Source of the DNA: Earliella scabrosa
Lineage: Eukaryota; Basidiomycota; Agaricomycetes; Polyporales; Polyporaceae
DNA length: 64,000 nt
Assembly: GCA_022605405.1 (NCBI GenBank)
Contig: JABYQQ010000010.1
Location: forward strand, 62,001-126,000
Reading direction: 5' to 3'
The position numbers and the translations under genes were made by a program. The notes beneath the pieces were generated by a model. That model was not told where the DNA came from. It did not search any database and saw only the letters and a program-made list of their open reading frames with translations. Shown here piece after piece: positions 36,901-45,639 of the stretch (the stretch's first letter is position 1; each line of letters begins with the position of its first letter).

Positions 36901-39374
36901 ATTTTCGTGAAAGCGTCTGATTTCAGCTCGCCTCCCGAGTCGGATTTCCACTTCTGCACTCGTGCATCGAACTGGTTTTCAATGTATGTTAACCACTGAC
37001 GCGTGACATGGAGTGCATCACTCTTCTTTCGGAGTGCAATCGTCCATACATACGACGTGTAGTCGTCATAGTACAGGATCACATACTTGAATTTGTGATA
37101 TGAAGAGATGGGGAATTCCTTGATGTCAACGTGGACAATCTGAAAGGAACGTGTCGCTCGCCGAAGGCTGAGCGGATGAGGTTGCGATGGCATCTTGCCT
37201 TCAGCACATCCTCGGCAGATCGAGTCCTTTGTAGGAATCTCAACGTGCGGACACTTTTCAGTGTGTTTCCGAGCGTGTTTCAACACATCGCGCGAAGGGT
37301 GCGCGAGGCGACGGTGGAGAGTATCATAGTCAACATCTGCAACAGCAGTGACTATTGTTCGCGCCATATGCGGTCGCGAATGGGTAACGTAGATGGTGTC
37401 ACCCGGATTGCGAGTCTTAAACTCGGCTACAAGCTTATCATTTCGATAGAACGATATGTTGTCTGTGGTAGCTCGTGCTTCCAAACCGTCTTGGAGCAAG
37501 GCACCCATAGACACGAGCTTGTGACTAAGGTTGGGAACAAGAGCGACATTTGTCAGCTTCAAAACTTTCCCTGTGTGCAGCGGTAGAAGTACCGTGCCTT
37601 CGCCAATCATGTACGTTACACTGTCTGCTGTGTTCAGCGGACGTCGTGCACCGTAGTAGCGGAAATCGACATAGTCGTTCATGGAGTATGTGAAGTGCAT
37701 AGAAGCACCAGAATCAAGCATCCATGCTGAATCGACTCGTTCGGCTGGTTGTTTGCCTTTGCCCTTACAGCGCGCACACTCCGCATATGAAGAGCGGTGA
37801 TGACATGTATTATCGTCTGTAGCTAATCGTAGGGGTGTAGCTACAGGTACATCAACGTGCGGCACATCTACACAACGCGAGAAATTTGCGACACTAAGCA
37901 CTGCGGGATACAGGCAGTCAGCATACAACTCGTTGCGAGACAAAGGTTGGCGGACGTACCAAGCCTTGTTGAAGAAGTCGTCGACTTCCTGCTCACACTC
38001 GGAGATTCCGAGGGATACGGCGTCCTCCCTGTCGTCCACGTCCATGGGGTCGCTGATCCTTGCCGTGAGAGGCAGGATCATGCGCTCCCTGAGGGTGCGC
38101 TTGCGCTTGACGACGGGGGTTGACTCGTCCTCTTCCGAGTCCGAGATGTTGACGACGGAGCGCTGCTTGTGCGTTCGCTTCGCGGAGTGCGAGGCGGCGG
38201 CGGCGCTCCCACTCGGAGACGGGCTCCGGCTTGGGATTGCCTCGCTGATGCTCCTGTGGTAGGTCTCGTCGTCCTCGAATGGGGACGGGGATCTGCTCGA
38301 GCTCTCGGAGGAACTGAACAAAGAATTCTTCGACCGAGTTGCAGGCTTCTGCTGGAAGATGCCTTCCAGAGTCCTGACACGCTCGAACGTCGGCGGGACG
38401 CCTAGGTCCTTGGCGAGGGACATGGCATGCGTGAGCTGAGGGTACTGGTTTCCCCCCGTGTTCACGTGCACCGGCTTGCGCAGGAGAGCGCGTGGGTCGG
38501 ACATGCTGTCCGGTCCCTTGGTGACGGCAGCAGGTGGCGCGGCGTCAGCGACATGTGCGAACTGAGCATGTTGATGCGCACCTGGGTGCTGGCTGCGACC
38601 ACGGCGGGAACGACCTCCACGTGGGCGGCCTTGTTGCTGCTGCTGCTGTCCCTGAGGGCGCTGCTGCTGCTGCTGCGGCTTCTGGGGGTGCTGCTGCTGC
38701 TGGCGGAAGGTAGGGTCGGGACCCTTGCGCCTAACCGCACTGAGCTTGTTCGCGTTCGCGCGCTGACCACCATGACGGCCTTGACGTTGCTCCCACTGCA
38801 GAATTGCAGCCTGTCGGACATCCGCGATGGTGATCGTCTCGATCGCAGTCTTGGCTTGGGTAGGCTTAAGACCGGAGAGGTACACCTGAATCATGGAGTC
38901 CATCGAGGCAGGGAGTTTCGTCATGAGGATCATCCCTTTGACATGCTCCGAGACGGTGAACTTGTTCGTCTCAAGGCGCTGGAAGTGCGCATCGAGCTTG
39001 TCGAGAGCAGGGATGGGGTTCGCGTCACCAGGAATGGTGAGCGAGAGGGCAGCGCGGAAGTCTTGATAGACAACCGGCACGCCAGGCTTGCCGTAGGTGT
39101 CCTTGAGTAGTGTCCAGATGTCGGCGGCAGATGTCTTGGCAGACACCGCGGAGATGACACTGGGAGCGAGGCGAAGGCGAATGTTGCCTTGGGCACGAAT
39201 GTCATTCTCGCTGAACGCCTTCAGCTCATCGGTGGCTGTAGCGGCCGGGCGAGACTCGACGATGACGTTCCACTGCCCTTGGGCCATCAAGTAGGACTGC
39301 ATGGACTGCGCCCACTCGAGGTAGTTAGGGCCAGTGAGGGCGTTGGGAACGGCGGAGTAGAGGGCGCTCGACAT
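33906..39374 (-). CDS. Copia Gag-Pol polyprotein, 1,822 aa, single open frame
   Basis: Gag occupies about residues 1-290, ending in a Gln-rich and Arg/Gly-rich basic tail (about 224-262). No CCHC zinc knuckle is present. Residues 300-545 form an unusual disordered spacer with RSPSP repeats, VVNISDSEEDES (408-419) and the basic VKRKRTLRER. Aspartic protease: DSG at 554-556. Integrase: zinc-binding H687, H692, C720, C723 and catalytic D750, D812, E848. A Pro-rich then acidic linker spans about 1000-1300. Reverse transcriptase: D1416 and YVDD at 1503-1506. RNase H: GTDSDWASD near 1667, STEAEYMA near 1708 and D1745. The chain ends at a stop 49 bp before the left LTR. There is no frameshift between Gag and Pol, so Gag excess would need splicing or protein processing. 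All catalytic residues are present. Confidence 0.96.
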   Translation of the reverse strand: MSSALYSAVPNALTGPNYLEWAQSMQSYLMAQGQWNVIVESRPAATATDELKAFSENDIRAQGNIRLRLAPSVISAVSAKTSAADIWTLLKDTYGKPGVPVVYQDFRAALSLTIPGDANPIPALDKLDAHFQRLETNKFTVSEHVKGMILMTKLPASMDSMIQVYLSGLKPTQAKTAIETITIADVRQAAILQWEQRQGRHGGQRANANKLSAVRRKGPDPTFRQQQQHPQKPQQQQQRPQGQQQQQQGRPRGGRSRRGRSQHPGAHQHAQFAHVADAAPPAAVTKGPDSMSDPRALLRKPVHVNTGGNQYPQLTHAMSLAKDLGVPPTFERVRTLEGIFQQKPATRSKNSLFSSSESSSRSPSPFEDDETYHRSISEAIPSRSPSPSGSAAAASHSAKRTHKQRSVVNISDSEEDESTPVVKRKRTLRERMILPLTARISDPMDVDDREDAVSLGISECEQEVDDFFNKAWYVRQPLSRNELYADCLYPAVLSVANFSRCVDVPHVDVPVATPLRLATDDNTCHHRSSYAECARCKGKGKQPAERVDSAWMLDSGASMHFTYSMNDYVDFRYYGARRPLNTADSVTYMIGEGTVLLPLHTGKVLKLTNVALVPNLSHKLVSMGALLQDGLEARATTDNISFYRNDKLVAEFKTRNPGDTIYVTHSRPHMARTIVTAVADVDYDTLHRRLAHPSRDVLKHARKHTEKCPHVEIPTKDSICRGCAEGKMPSQPHPLSLRRATRSFQIVHVDIKEFPISSYHKFKYVILYYDDYTSYVWTIALRKKSDALHVTRQWLTYIENQFDARVQKWKSDSGGELKSDAFTKMLKDRGIEILTSAPHIHQQNGRAERIIRTLMDKGEAMRFDACIPESWWEFSYEHAAHVYNRTPMKRLDWRTPYELLHGTKPDISHLRVFGCGAYVFLPPEVRKNKLSPKSELMVYLGVGNGGHNYKFMRMPNNVIFTAAQAVFDEHLFPKCPGHDTKRQRPISVPEEDQKKEKPANQVPTHFLPPDDDEEPRRPPISSKKDKGKGRDVAPNAPPAPPQPVRQPPRAQSSPPRVQQPVSVQRPQSPPAPPARHREPSPRRSDRARKVPTREGNVYGESRHPTDIFKDVERETSWRNMVNQPGPSRSRPASGTVSRNESPVSGPSSSKQLPRSLPQSRNPSRPPSKWNTPRESTPVVSSSSSDAEVGDAPESTDPEPAPASPEPRSGAPSESGSAQPPEESEGEDDESSDEEEDDDEEEVDENDSAEESSEQVADVLRDPTRVDEADLCRKGGDSKNLTARQIRNLISMAIPPLEGEQVPPLNVREWTFRDIASLPKTERKEWFTACHEELEALRARDVYDLVDRPKGRKVIKNRWVFDVKSDGRKKARLVAKGFSQVEGEDFDKIFSPVVRFETVRLILALAALEDWHISGLDVRSAYLYGKLEEEIYMEQPEGFRKPGTKHKVFKLKRALYGLKQAGLAWWCTLSESMTLMGFKRLSNDAGIYIYKRHSDGQLVVVIVYVDDALFCGKSKKLVAELKARFMKKWECRDLGDAKEFLRMRIVHKGRSIHLDQRAYLEKVLERCGMTNARPTPTPLPAGYIPAPNKGQAKPELRSRFQTVIGSLLYLMLGTRPDLAFAVTKLAQFASNPSDDHLNRALYICRYLVGTKNYSLVYNGASQAGLIAGTDSDWASDPHSRRSQTGFFLKLANGIFSWQSRAQKTIAHSSTEAEYMAMSDCSRQVVWVRNLLAELGYHVSHIPLSGDNQGSIFIASNPVTEPRSKHIDIRYHYIREVHDKGIVDVFYIDGNNNPADIFTKNLGAVKFLKFRSQLGLHFRESSAA

Positions 39375-39663
39375 TTCGATTTGTGAGGAGGTTGAGCTAG
39401 ACGGAGAGACAGTCAGTCAATCGTCAATAGCGACAAGAGATCAGAAATCGATAATGTCGGCATAGGTTTCCCCTCTGTGGAGCAGTAGGCAGCGATGAAA
39501 CGCGCCACAACTGTCCACTTGCTGTGCACGATGGGCAGCGAATAGTCGCACCGCATCGAGGCACAGATCGCGCGCAACTGCGACGGCGATAGGTGTCCAG
39601 GTGAGCTGGGAGCTTGCAGATCGCAGCACGCAATGAGCGGCGCAGTTTCTGCGGCGTCGACCA

Positions 39664-39675
39664 GGGCTCATAACC
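39664..39675 (-). other. Primer-binding site, half initiator-tRNA-Met type
   Basis: Immediately inside the 5' LTR the minus strand reads GGTTATGAGCCC. It is complementary to GGGCUCAUAACC, the anticodon arm of initiator tRNA-Met, not to its 3' end. This matches the half-tRNA priming known for Drosophila copia and yeast Ty5. The match to the tRNA is from memory of the conserved anticodon arm. Confidence 0.75.
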
Positions 39676-40054
39676 TGTTGAACCCGGTGGGGCGAACGCC
39701 CGGCACGGCGGGTAGCAACTACTGGGAAGGCTCTCTCATACTCACCTAGACGGGGTGTTGGTTGTAGAGGCTGGATAGCGATGAGGGTACGAAGTAGACT
39801 CGAAGTACTTGTGTGCTTTTTGTTACAGGGGCAGTAGGCCTGCTATATATATAGTTGGGCTGGCAGGATTATCTAATACTAAGGCAGTACAGTATCATGC
39901 GGTCCAGTGCACAGGATGACTGTGCATGTGGTTACATTAATCAGGAGGCTGCGATGCAGCTCCGGTAACCGGGTAATGTGATAAGCGGCTATGCCGTCTA
40001 TCACTGCCTCTTGAAGGCTGTGCAGGGCGCCTGTGCGGCGTAGCCTTCTCAACA
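39676..40054 (-). repeat. 5' LTR of the Copia element
   Basis: 379 bp, identical in length to the 3' LTR with one visible substitution. It contains the TATATATATAG tract (about 39844-39854) as the likely TATA element for minus-strand transcription. It is followed outward by the target duplication CAAGG. Confidence 0.95.
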
Positions 40055-40085
40055 CAAGGTCATCCGATTCCCTTCCCTACCAGCA
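40055..40085 (+). pseudogene. Displaced last codons of the interrupted gene
   Basis: After the target duplication the frame continues into IRFPSLPAA and a TAA stop. It is in the phase expected if the sequence before the left LTR were joined here. Confidence 0.5.
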
Positions 40086-40525
40086 GCATAATAATATCTT
40101 CCGTCCTTGAGTGGGATTCTGATCCCCAACTCGCATCGCTTTCAGCTGCTCTCCATTCTCTTGGTTGGACACGGATTCGGCGCGACGAGGACGTCGCCCA
40201 TGTTTCAGTGGGGGGCAGATGGCGCTGACCACGTGATTGTGTCAGCGGCGCTCTCATCCTCCTTTGACGCTTGTTTCGTCGTGCTCGCTCTCAGTCTTCT
40301 CTCTCCCCCCATGGTCTCTCCTCCGAATTCCCTTCACTATTCAGTCTTTGCATAGACGACATCATCATCCCCTTTGGGCACTTTACACCACGACAGCAGT
40401 CTCGAGTCTTCACCTTCATCACTGAGCCCTTCTTGAGTATGATACCCTTTTCCCTTCTCGATGTCTCTTAGCATAGGTAGGATGCAGAGGCGACGAGGAC
40501 GTCGCCATGTTTGGAGGTGGGCACA

Positions 40526-40680
40526 TGGAGTAGGATACGACGGGCGCCAGGCTGGGCGAGGCTGAGTCAGCAGCGCGTACAGCACGAGCACCGCATGTAC
40601 GCTACGAGAGGTCTCACCACATCTACGAGGACGATACCGGGCACACGGACTCCACCGCTCAGTGACGAGGGACTACTCCA
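40526..40680 (+). mobile_element. MITE-like short element, right copy
   Basis: 155 bp with TGGAGTA and TACTCCA ends, matching the copy at 32570..32740 over nearly its whole length. It is shorter through two small internal deletions. It lies in the same orientation on the other side of the Copia element. Confidence 0.6.
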
Positions 40681-41184
40681 TCGTGGCTTTCTTGTTTCCA
40701 CCCTTTCCCCGTCCCTTCTATTTTGGCTTCGCACTCTCACGGGAGCTGACACTCTCGGTGCCACTCGGAGGAGGGCGGGAGAGGGACGAGGAGCTCGAAA
40801 AGGCGCGGGCCAAGAGGCCGGATACCCAATTAGGAAGTCGTGGGAATTGGGACCAGAGGTTGGCGCCCGCGAGGACTTGTAAACTAGGCGACAGAAGTTG
40901 ACTTGAGCGCTTTATATCCCTGAAGCAGTCGTCGACCTGGGAGCAACCTTACTACAATTAGTACGACCATCATCATGGAACTCGATGCCGTCCCAGCATG
41001 CGTACATGCGTACACGACACGTCAAGAAGGAGGGTCAAGGCCGTGAGCCCTCGTGATTGACCTCGAGATCCCACACAAAGGCTCTGCCGGCCTCGTCGCG
41101 CCAATCTCCGAGTGGCACATCCTGCCATACTTTCTCACCGAGCCTACGAGAGCAACAGCCACCTACTCTCTTTCGTTGTGCGCC
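40681..41184. other. Upstream region of A3, no gene seen
   Basis: No supported gene. A TTTATATC word at about 40911 might be a distant TATA element. The interval otherwise shows only short open frames. Confidence 0.35.
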
Positions 41185-42496
41185 ATGTCTGCTGGATCTT
41201 CGACTCGCGTTGCCCTCGCTCTCGTTCGCGGCTTTCCTAGGACGATCCAAGACATTGTGAATTGTCTGGATAAGGAGCTCGATAGGCAAGTTCTGCAGTG
41301 GCTCATCATGTCAAGTCCAACTACTGACTCGCTCACGTTCAGTATACGTCATCAATATCTCCTGCCAACAGACGTAACGAGATGGTCCACCATCCTCATT
41401 GCCCGTTCACAGTGTCGCTACGACACATTCCAGACCGCCACTGCCTTTGAGCTTGCTCGGCAGCGAGCTACCCTTCTTGTCTTGTACTCGCGGCCTTCTG
41501 ATAAGCCTGGAGAAGAGCTACCCAGACGTCTAGATGCCCTTGTGACGGAGCTGACAACGTCGCTCGCCAGCACCAACAACATATGGCATCGAGTGAGCAT
41601 GGTCATGAATTTCGGAGGTCAGATAAAGACTCACCATGCTTTGCTGCAGTTCCGCGAGCTCTACCACCCATTCATCGGGCAGTCGGAAAATGACCGGCTC
41701 GAGTGTATCAAGAACCTCTATCCCCAACTCGAAGATGGCCAGAAAGAACTCGAACAGAACGTGCCAGTCATCGTTGCATTGAACTCGCGGTGGAAGCCGT
41801 ATTTTGAGCTGGCATTGACCGAGGTGAAATCGCCAGTATTATCCAGTTGGAAACATACTAATCAATTCTGATTCAGACTGGGTGCATGGGATACACGGAG
41901 ACTCTCGAGACGCGCAAGGCTTGGATCACAGTGACGTTACCCGATCGACTGGCGAGCATCACCGACAGTGTACAACAGCTCACCGAAGCGCGCGCAGAAC
42001 TTGTACAAGACACTACGGCACTCTGGGATGAACACTACGACAGCTGGTTCACTCGCGAGACCTCTCACGTCCCTACGAGCGAGCTATGCATGGCCATCTC
42101 GGAGTATACCGATATTCTGGGTAAATTGAACATTCAGGGAGAGCAGCAGTCTGCGCTTCTGACTGAACTGAAGGGATGTCTGGAAAGTCCCACTATTTAT
42201 GATGTGTACTGACTTTCCTACAGAACCATATCGCAGTCGCCGAGACGCATACGAAAACCTTAAAGCTGCCCTCTTCTGTCGCAGACTTCTCCATCAGGGA
42301 TATCCGGACCTCTTGCTCACAATATGAGAAGATTTGGACGCAGTCCTCGCGATTGCTGGAGGTAATTTGCCACGTCATATCCCTTGGAGGCGATGTTGCT
42401 CATTCTCCGTAGCAGTGCACCCGTCTTGGGAGGGCGCTGCAGGAACACGTTGAGACTCTTGAGAGTCTTTGTGCGCCACGTGCGGCTATGTGGTAG
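41185..42496 (+). CDS. A3: helical coiled-coil-like protein of an undescribed family, 6 exons, splice donor damaged
   Basis: Model by comparison with A1 and A2: 41185..41285, 41343..41592, 41650..41823, 41877..42173, 42224..42361, 42413..42496 (347 aa if spliced). Intron phases 2,0,0,0,0 and exon sizes (101, 250, 174, 297, 138, 84) track A1 and A2. The protein is predicted by eye to be almost all helix, rich in Leu, Glu, Gln and Arg, with no signal peptide or known domain. Intron 1 would use a GC donor (GCAAGT); introns 1 and 2 are each 57 nt, a multiple of three, and open in frame, so unspliced reading also works. Intron 4 should start at 42174, but the donor reads GGATGT where GTATGT is expected. 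Reading through gives a stop after about 12 residues. It may be a recent pseudogene or use a non-canonical site. The RING gene R1 follows on the same strand. Confidence 0.6.
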
Positions 42497-43126
42497 CCAG
42501 TCCGCTCATACAATTCACGCGAACTCCTTGTTCGCGCCTGTATATGCGGGTCAGATAGAGCGCCATAACTGATGACGGGGATTCGGGTATGTCAACCATA
42601 GTACTTAGTGGTGTACATAAGTGAAACATTTTTGGTTGTGAGGCTGCCGTGGAAAGGCCCCAGGACCCAGGTTTCGATGCGCCGATACCTTCTCAGTCTG
42701 CAGTGGAGAAGCAGTGGCTGGCCGGTATCGAGAAGAAACTGCCGGGAGCTGTCTCTCGCACGCCTGCAAGTACGTCCTCGACGGCGCGGAGCTCAGTCAC
42801 ACCACTTCGATCGCACGGACCTTCCACTTCTGGATGGAGAAGTACCAGGTCACACTGAACAAACCAAGTTCCGAAACGGCGCTTATCGTGCCTGCCTCTT
42901 CGTTTGGCCAGTAGGCTGACACGACTGTGCTGCTCGTACATTGTGCCACATAGGCTTGTCTAAGGCTCCTTTGCTTTGTTGTAGATAGCAGTGCAAATGT
43001 TCATCGCGCCCGAATTGATCAAAGCCCTTTCTACGCCTGAAGAGTCTTTGTGCAACCTGGGCCCCTTTATAAACGCGAGAGTCAGACGGCATTGGCGCAC
43101 CTCTCCCCCCCAATCAACCGGTCATC
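42497..43126. other. Interval between A3 and R1
   Basis: A protein-like stretch near 42690-42745 (PSQSAVEKQWLAGIEKKLPG) and another near 42770-42914 are in different frames and lack splice signals that join them well; they may be exon relics. The right end is the R1 promoter. Confidence 0.35.
43068..43073 (+). promoter_or_regulatory. TATA box of R1
   Basis: TATAAA lies 59 bp upstream of the R1 start codon, followed by a pyrimidine-rich stretch (CTCTCCCCCCCAATC), a common fungal core promoter layout. Confidence 0.6.
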
Positions 43127-44098
43127 ATGTTTCCCAAGTGTCTCATTTGCACCTCGCAGCTCTCCCAACACCGATCGACGGACGAATGGCCGACTGCCTT
43201 ACGATGCGGTAAGCTCTTGCAGTTGATAGTGATAATGGACTTGCTGACCTGATCGATTTGCCACCGATCCGTTATAGGACATGTGATGTGTTACGGATGC
43301 TTCAAGAGGCTCACAGAAGCGGAGCAGCCATTTTGTCCGTTTCGATGTGATACTACGCACAAACTCAGATTGCAGGACGGCCACATCCTCGAATTCTCTT
43401 TGAAAGCGCGCAATACTGTCGCAGACAAAAGAGCAGCGATTATGAAGTACGTATACGGCCTGTCGTCATACTACGGGTCCATCTGACACGGCGATAACTG
43501 TAGAACCAAGGCAGAACTACACCGCGCAAGTACAAGGCTGAAGGGCCAGTGGCGGGAGACAAAGAACGATATAACCACCCTGACCATTCTCACTCGCAAT
43601 CAGAAGAATACGATAACAACTCGATTGAAACATATCACTAGGGATGCAGCCAGGGCCGAGTACTTGCGAGCTGAGATTGCGAGCAAAGAACGAGACCTGT
43701 ATAACGCCTACAAGATGCCCGTCACCAATGTCACGGTGAGTGAGATGGGCATTACCTACCAGGAGTACATATTGTGCTAAACGTCTTCCCGTTAGGACGA
43801 TGAGCTGGACATTCGCATGCAGCCACGGCGTACTTGCCGCACGTCTCCGCGACGACCCGCAAGGGAGCATGACCATACCGAGGAGTTCAGCGCTGATACG
43901 GAATCCTGGCATATTTCTCAAGAATCTGGAACTGAGACCGCCGTTTCGGACCGTAGCGATGGCAGCTTTGAAGAAAACCTGCTCTCAGAGGACGACTGTT
44001 ACAGTTATCCTCGTGATCTCGACAGCGACAGCTCTCCTGTGGGAGTCGGGACTGAGCAGGAGGCAGTCGAGTCAAGCTGGGGTTGCACCATTCTTTGA
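43127..44098 (+). CDS. R1: small RING finger / coiled-coil protein, 261 aa
   Basis: Exons 43127..43208, 43278..43446, 43504..43735, 43796..44098; all GT-AG, phases 1, 2, 0. The RING is at the N-terminus: C5, C8, C27, H29, C32, C35, C47, C51, a C3HC4 pattern whose last pair is spaced C-x3-C (CPFRC) instead of C-x2-C. Residues about 85-160 are helical and heptad-like (HRASTRLKGQWRETKND onward). The last exon is Ser/Glu/Asp-rich and ends in SSWGCTIL. RING proteins of this shape are usually E3 ubiquitin or SUMO ligases; that role is inferred. Its first two introns fall at the same places and phases as in R2, so they are paralogues. R1 follows A3 by about 630 bp on the same strand. Confidence 0.8.
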
Positions 44099-44295
44099 GC
44101 TCATGTTCCAGCGTCTTACCCATGTAATTGAGTCATCGTTCGCTTGAACTGACACCCGTAGTAGGTAGCTGCAAGATCATGATGAACGCCCAGCCAGTGG
44201 CAGCATTGCACACATTCTCATTGCAATCAGCGGTTGCTCACTTGCCCGCGACGTCGCGCAGTCACGTACCTCAACTAGTTTACTGAGAGATCGAA

Positions 44296-45081
44296 TCAGG
44301 AGGACCGCAAGAGGAGGTCCGGGGGGACCACTCTCCGTTCGGCCCCGCTCAACGGCGCCTGAGATCCGCCCATCGAACATGAGATTCCTCTACAGCGCCT
44401 CCGACCCGACTTCGCGCCTCTGACCGGTTCATCAGGGATAGACCGGCCTGGCTGCGGTGACCGTCCGGATGCTAGTCTGAGACTCCTGCGTGACGACGCG
44501 GCGCCGGCTTCATCCTGATCACCAACTGACGACGCGAACCGCTCCTGCTCCCGCTCGCGCGGTCGTCGTCGCTCTCGTCCTCTTGGGCTCTTGGGAAGAC
44601 CCGGCCGAGGTCGACGCAGAGGGCGAATTCTTGTGACGGCGAAACGCGAGAGCGGGGACGGAGCGGTAGTGGTACGGTGGTATTGAGTATGGGGAATTCG
44701 GCCTTCTAGACGAGGCTGACGACGGCGGATGTGCGTCCATGTCTTTCTCGCTATCCTTGACGCTGCTGTGCCGGGGGCCGTCCTCGGGGTCGCGCGGTCA
44801 GATGAGTTCTCGTCATCGAGGGCGCTCTCGCCCAACGCGTGGGCGAGATGCCTGCGCAAACTGTCGACAACAACAGTCGGCGGAATGGAGCGGGGGAGCA
44901 GTGGGGGCAGTCCCGCCCTGCGCTCGCCTCGCGTAAGAGCACTCGGAATCCCAGTGCCCGACTTAGGAGGAGATGTGGCTGTTGCCGAGGTTACAACGAT
45001 TCCATAAGGTGACGTGAGGTGAGCCATCAAGAGCGCCGGTCTTGCAGCATGACTCCAAGTTCGGAAAATATTGCAAGACAT
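44296..45081 (-). CDS. Hypothetical Ser/Arg/Pro-rich open frame, 261 aa
   Basis: An uninterrupted minus-strand frame from ATG 45081. The first 110 residues look protein-like (SLRRHLAHALGESALDDENS). After that the better composition seems to move to another frame (PNSPYSIPPYHYRSVPALAF), so a frameshift or unrecognised intron near 44780 is possible. No domain, membrane segment or signal peptide is seen. It may be a disordered protein or a decaying gene. Confidence 0.28.
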   Translation of the reverse strand: MSCNIFRTWSHAARPALLMAHLTSPYGIVVTSATATSPPKSGTGIPSALTRGERRAGLPPLLPRSIPPTVVVDSLRRHLAHALGESALDDENSSDRATPRTAPGTAASRIARKTWTHIRRRQPRLEGRIPHTQYHRTTTAPSPLSRFAVTRIRPLRRPRPGLPKSPRGRERRRPREREQERFASSVGDQDEAGAASSRRSLRLASGRSPQPGRSIPDEPVRGAKSGRRRCRGISCSMGGSQAPLSGAERRVVPPDLLLRSS

Positions 45082-45203
45082 GGAATGATCGCGTATCCGC
45101 CTTTCTGAAAAGCATTACGCTCAGTGGTCAGCCACGCGACGTGTAGATTCCCGATGCAGTTGTGGGGAACAATCGTCCTCACCGAACCAAGAGCCGTTCT
45201 TGT

Positions 45204-45533
45204 TCAAGTGCCGAGCTCTGCCTTTCGCGCACTCGTGAGGATCGTGTCCTTATTGTTGAATATGTTCGGGGTGCACTCGCTGACAATGAGCGTACGTACC
45301 ACATCATCTGTGCTCGAGTTGTCCACCTTTAGACCACTGCCATCCATAGATCTAGAAGTGACGCGTCGGTCCTCGAATGTCATGGCTCCTCGAGTCTGAG
45401 GATACTGCAGGCCGGGTAAGATTGAAGTTTGTCGCTCCTTAGACTGAAGACGGGCGATAATGAGGGGAAAGTTGAGCTTGATTCGCCGAGGCACTACTGC
45501 TAGTGCGACTCCGAGACTCTCGGAATCGGACAT
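45204..45533 (-). CDS. Hypothetical 109-aa open frame
   Basis: A short frame with balanced composition (MSDSESLGVALAVVPRRIKL at the start). It has no recognised domain and no supported neighbouring exons. It may be a small gene or an exon relic. Confidence 0.25.
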   Translation of the reverse strand: MSDSESLGVALAVVPRRIKLNFPLIIARLQSKERQTSILPGLQYPQTRGAMTFEDRRVTSRSMDGSGLKVDNSSTDDVVRTLIVSECTPNIFNNKDTILTSARKAELGT

Positions 45534-45639
45534 CCTAACTGAGGCAACACGTGACCTTGCTTCTGCTTACGTTGAAGGTGAAGCCTCGGCCTGCACTGTT
45601 TTGATTTACCTGAACCCTACCTTCGTCTCTCCGCTATTA

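Larger units (their letters stand above)
33479..40054 (-). mobile_element. Complete Ty1/Copia LTR retrotransposon, 6,576 bp
   Basis: The element has LTRs 33479..33857 and 39676..40054, both 379 bp and starting TGTTGA and ending TCAACA. The only difference seen is T at 33502 versus C at 39699. The 5-bp target duplication CAAGG lies at 33474..33478 and 40055..40059. Transcription runs on the minus strand: the right copy is the 5' LTR, followed by a primer-binding site, one long Gag-Pol frame and a polypurine tract next to the left LTR. Near-identical LTRs, the target duplication and the open frame indicate a recent and possibly still active insertion. Confidence 0.97.

Noticed and set aside
33479..40054. 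Two identical 379-bp blocks as a segmental duplication
   Set aside because: They begin TG, end CA, bracket Gag-Pol, and are flanked by a 5-bp direct repeat, so they are LTRs.
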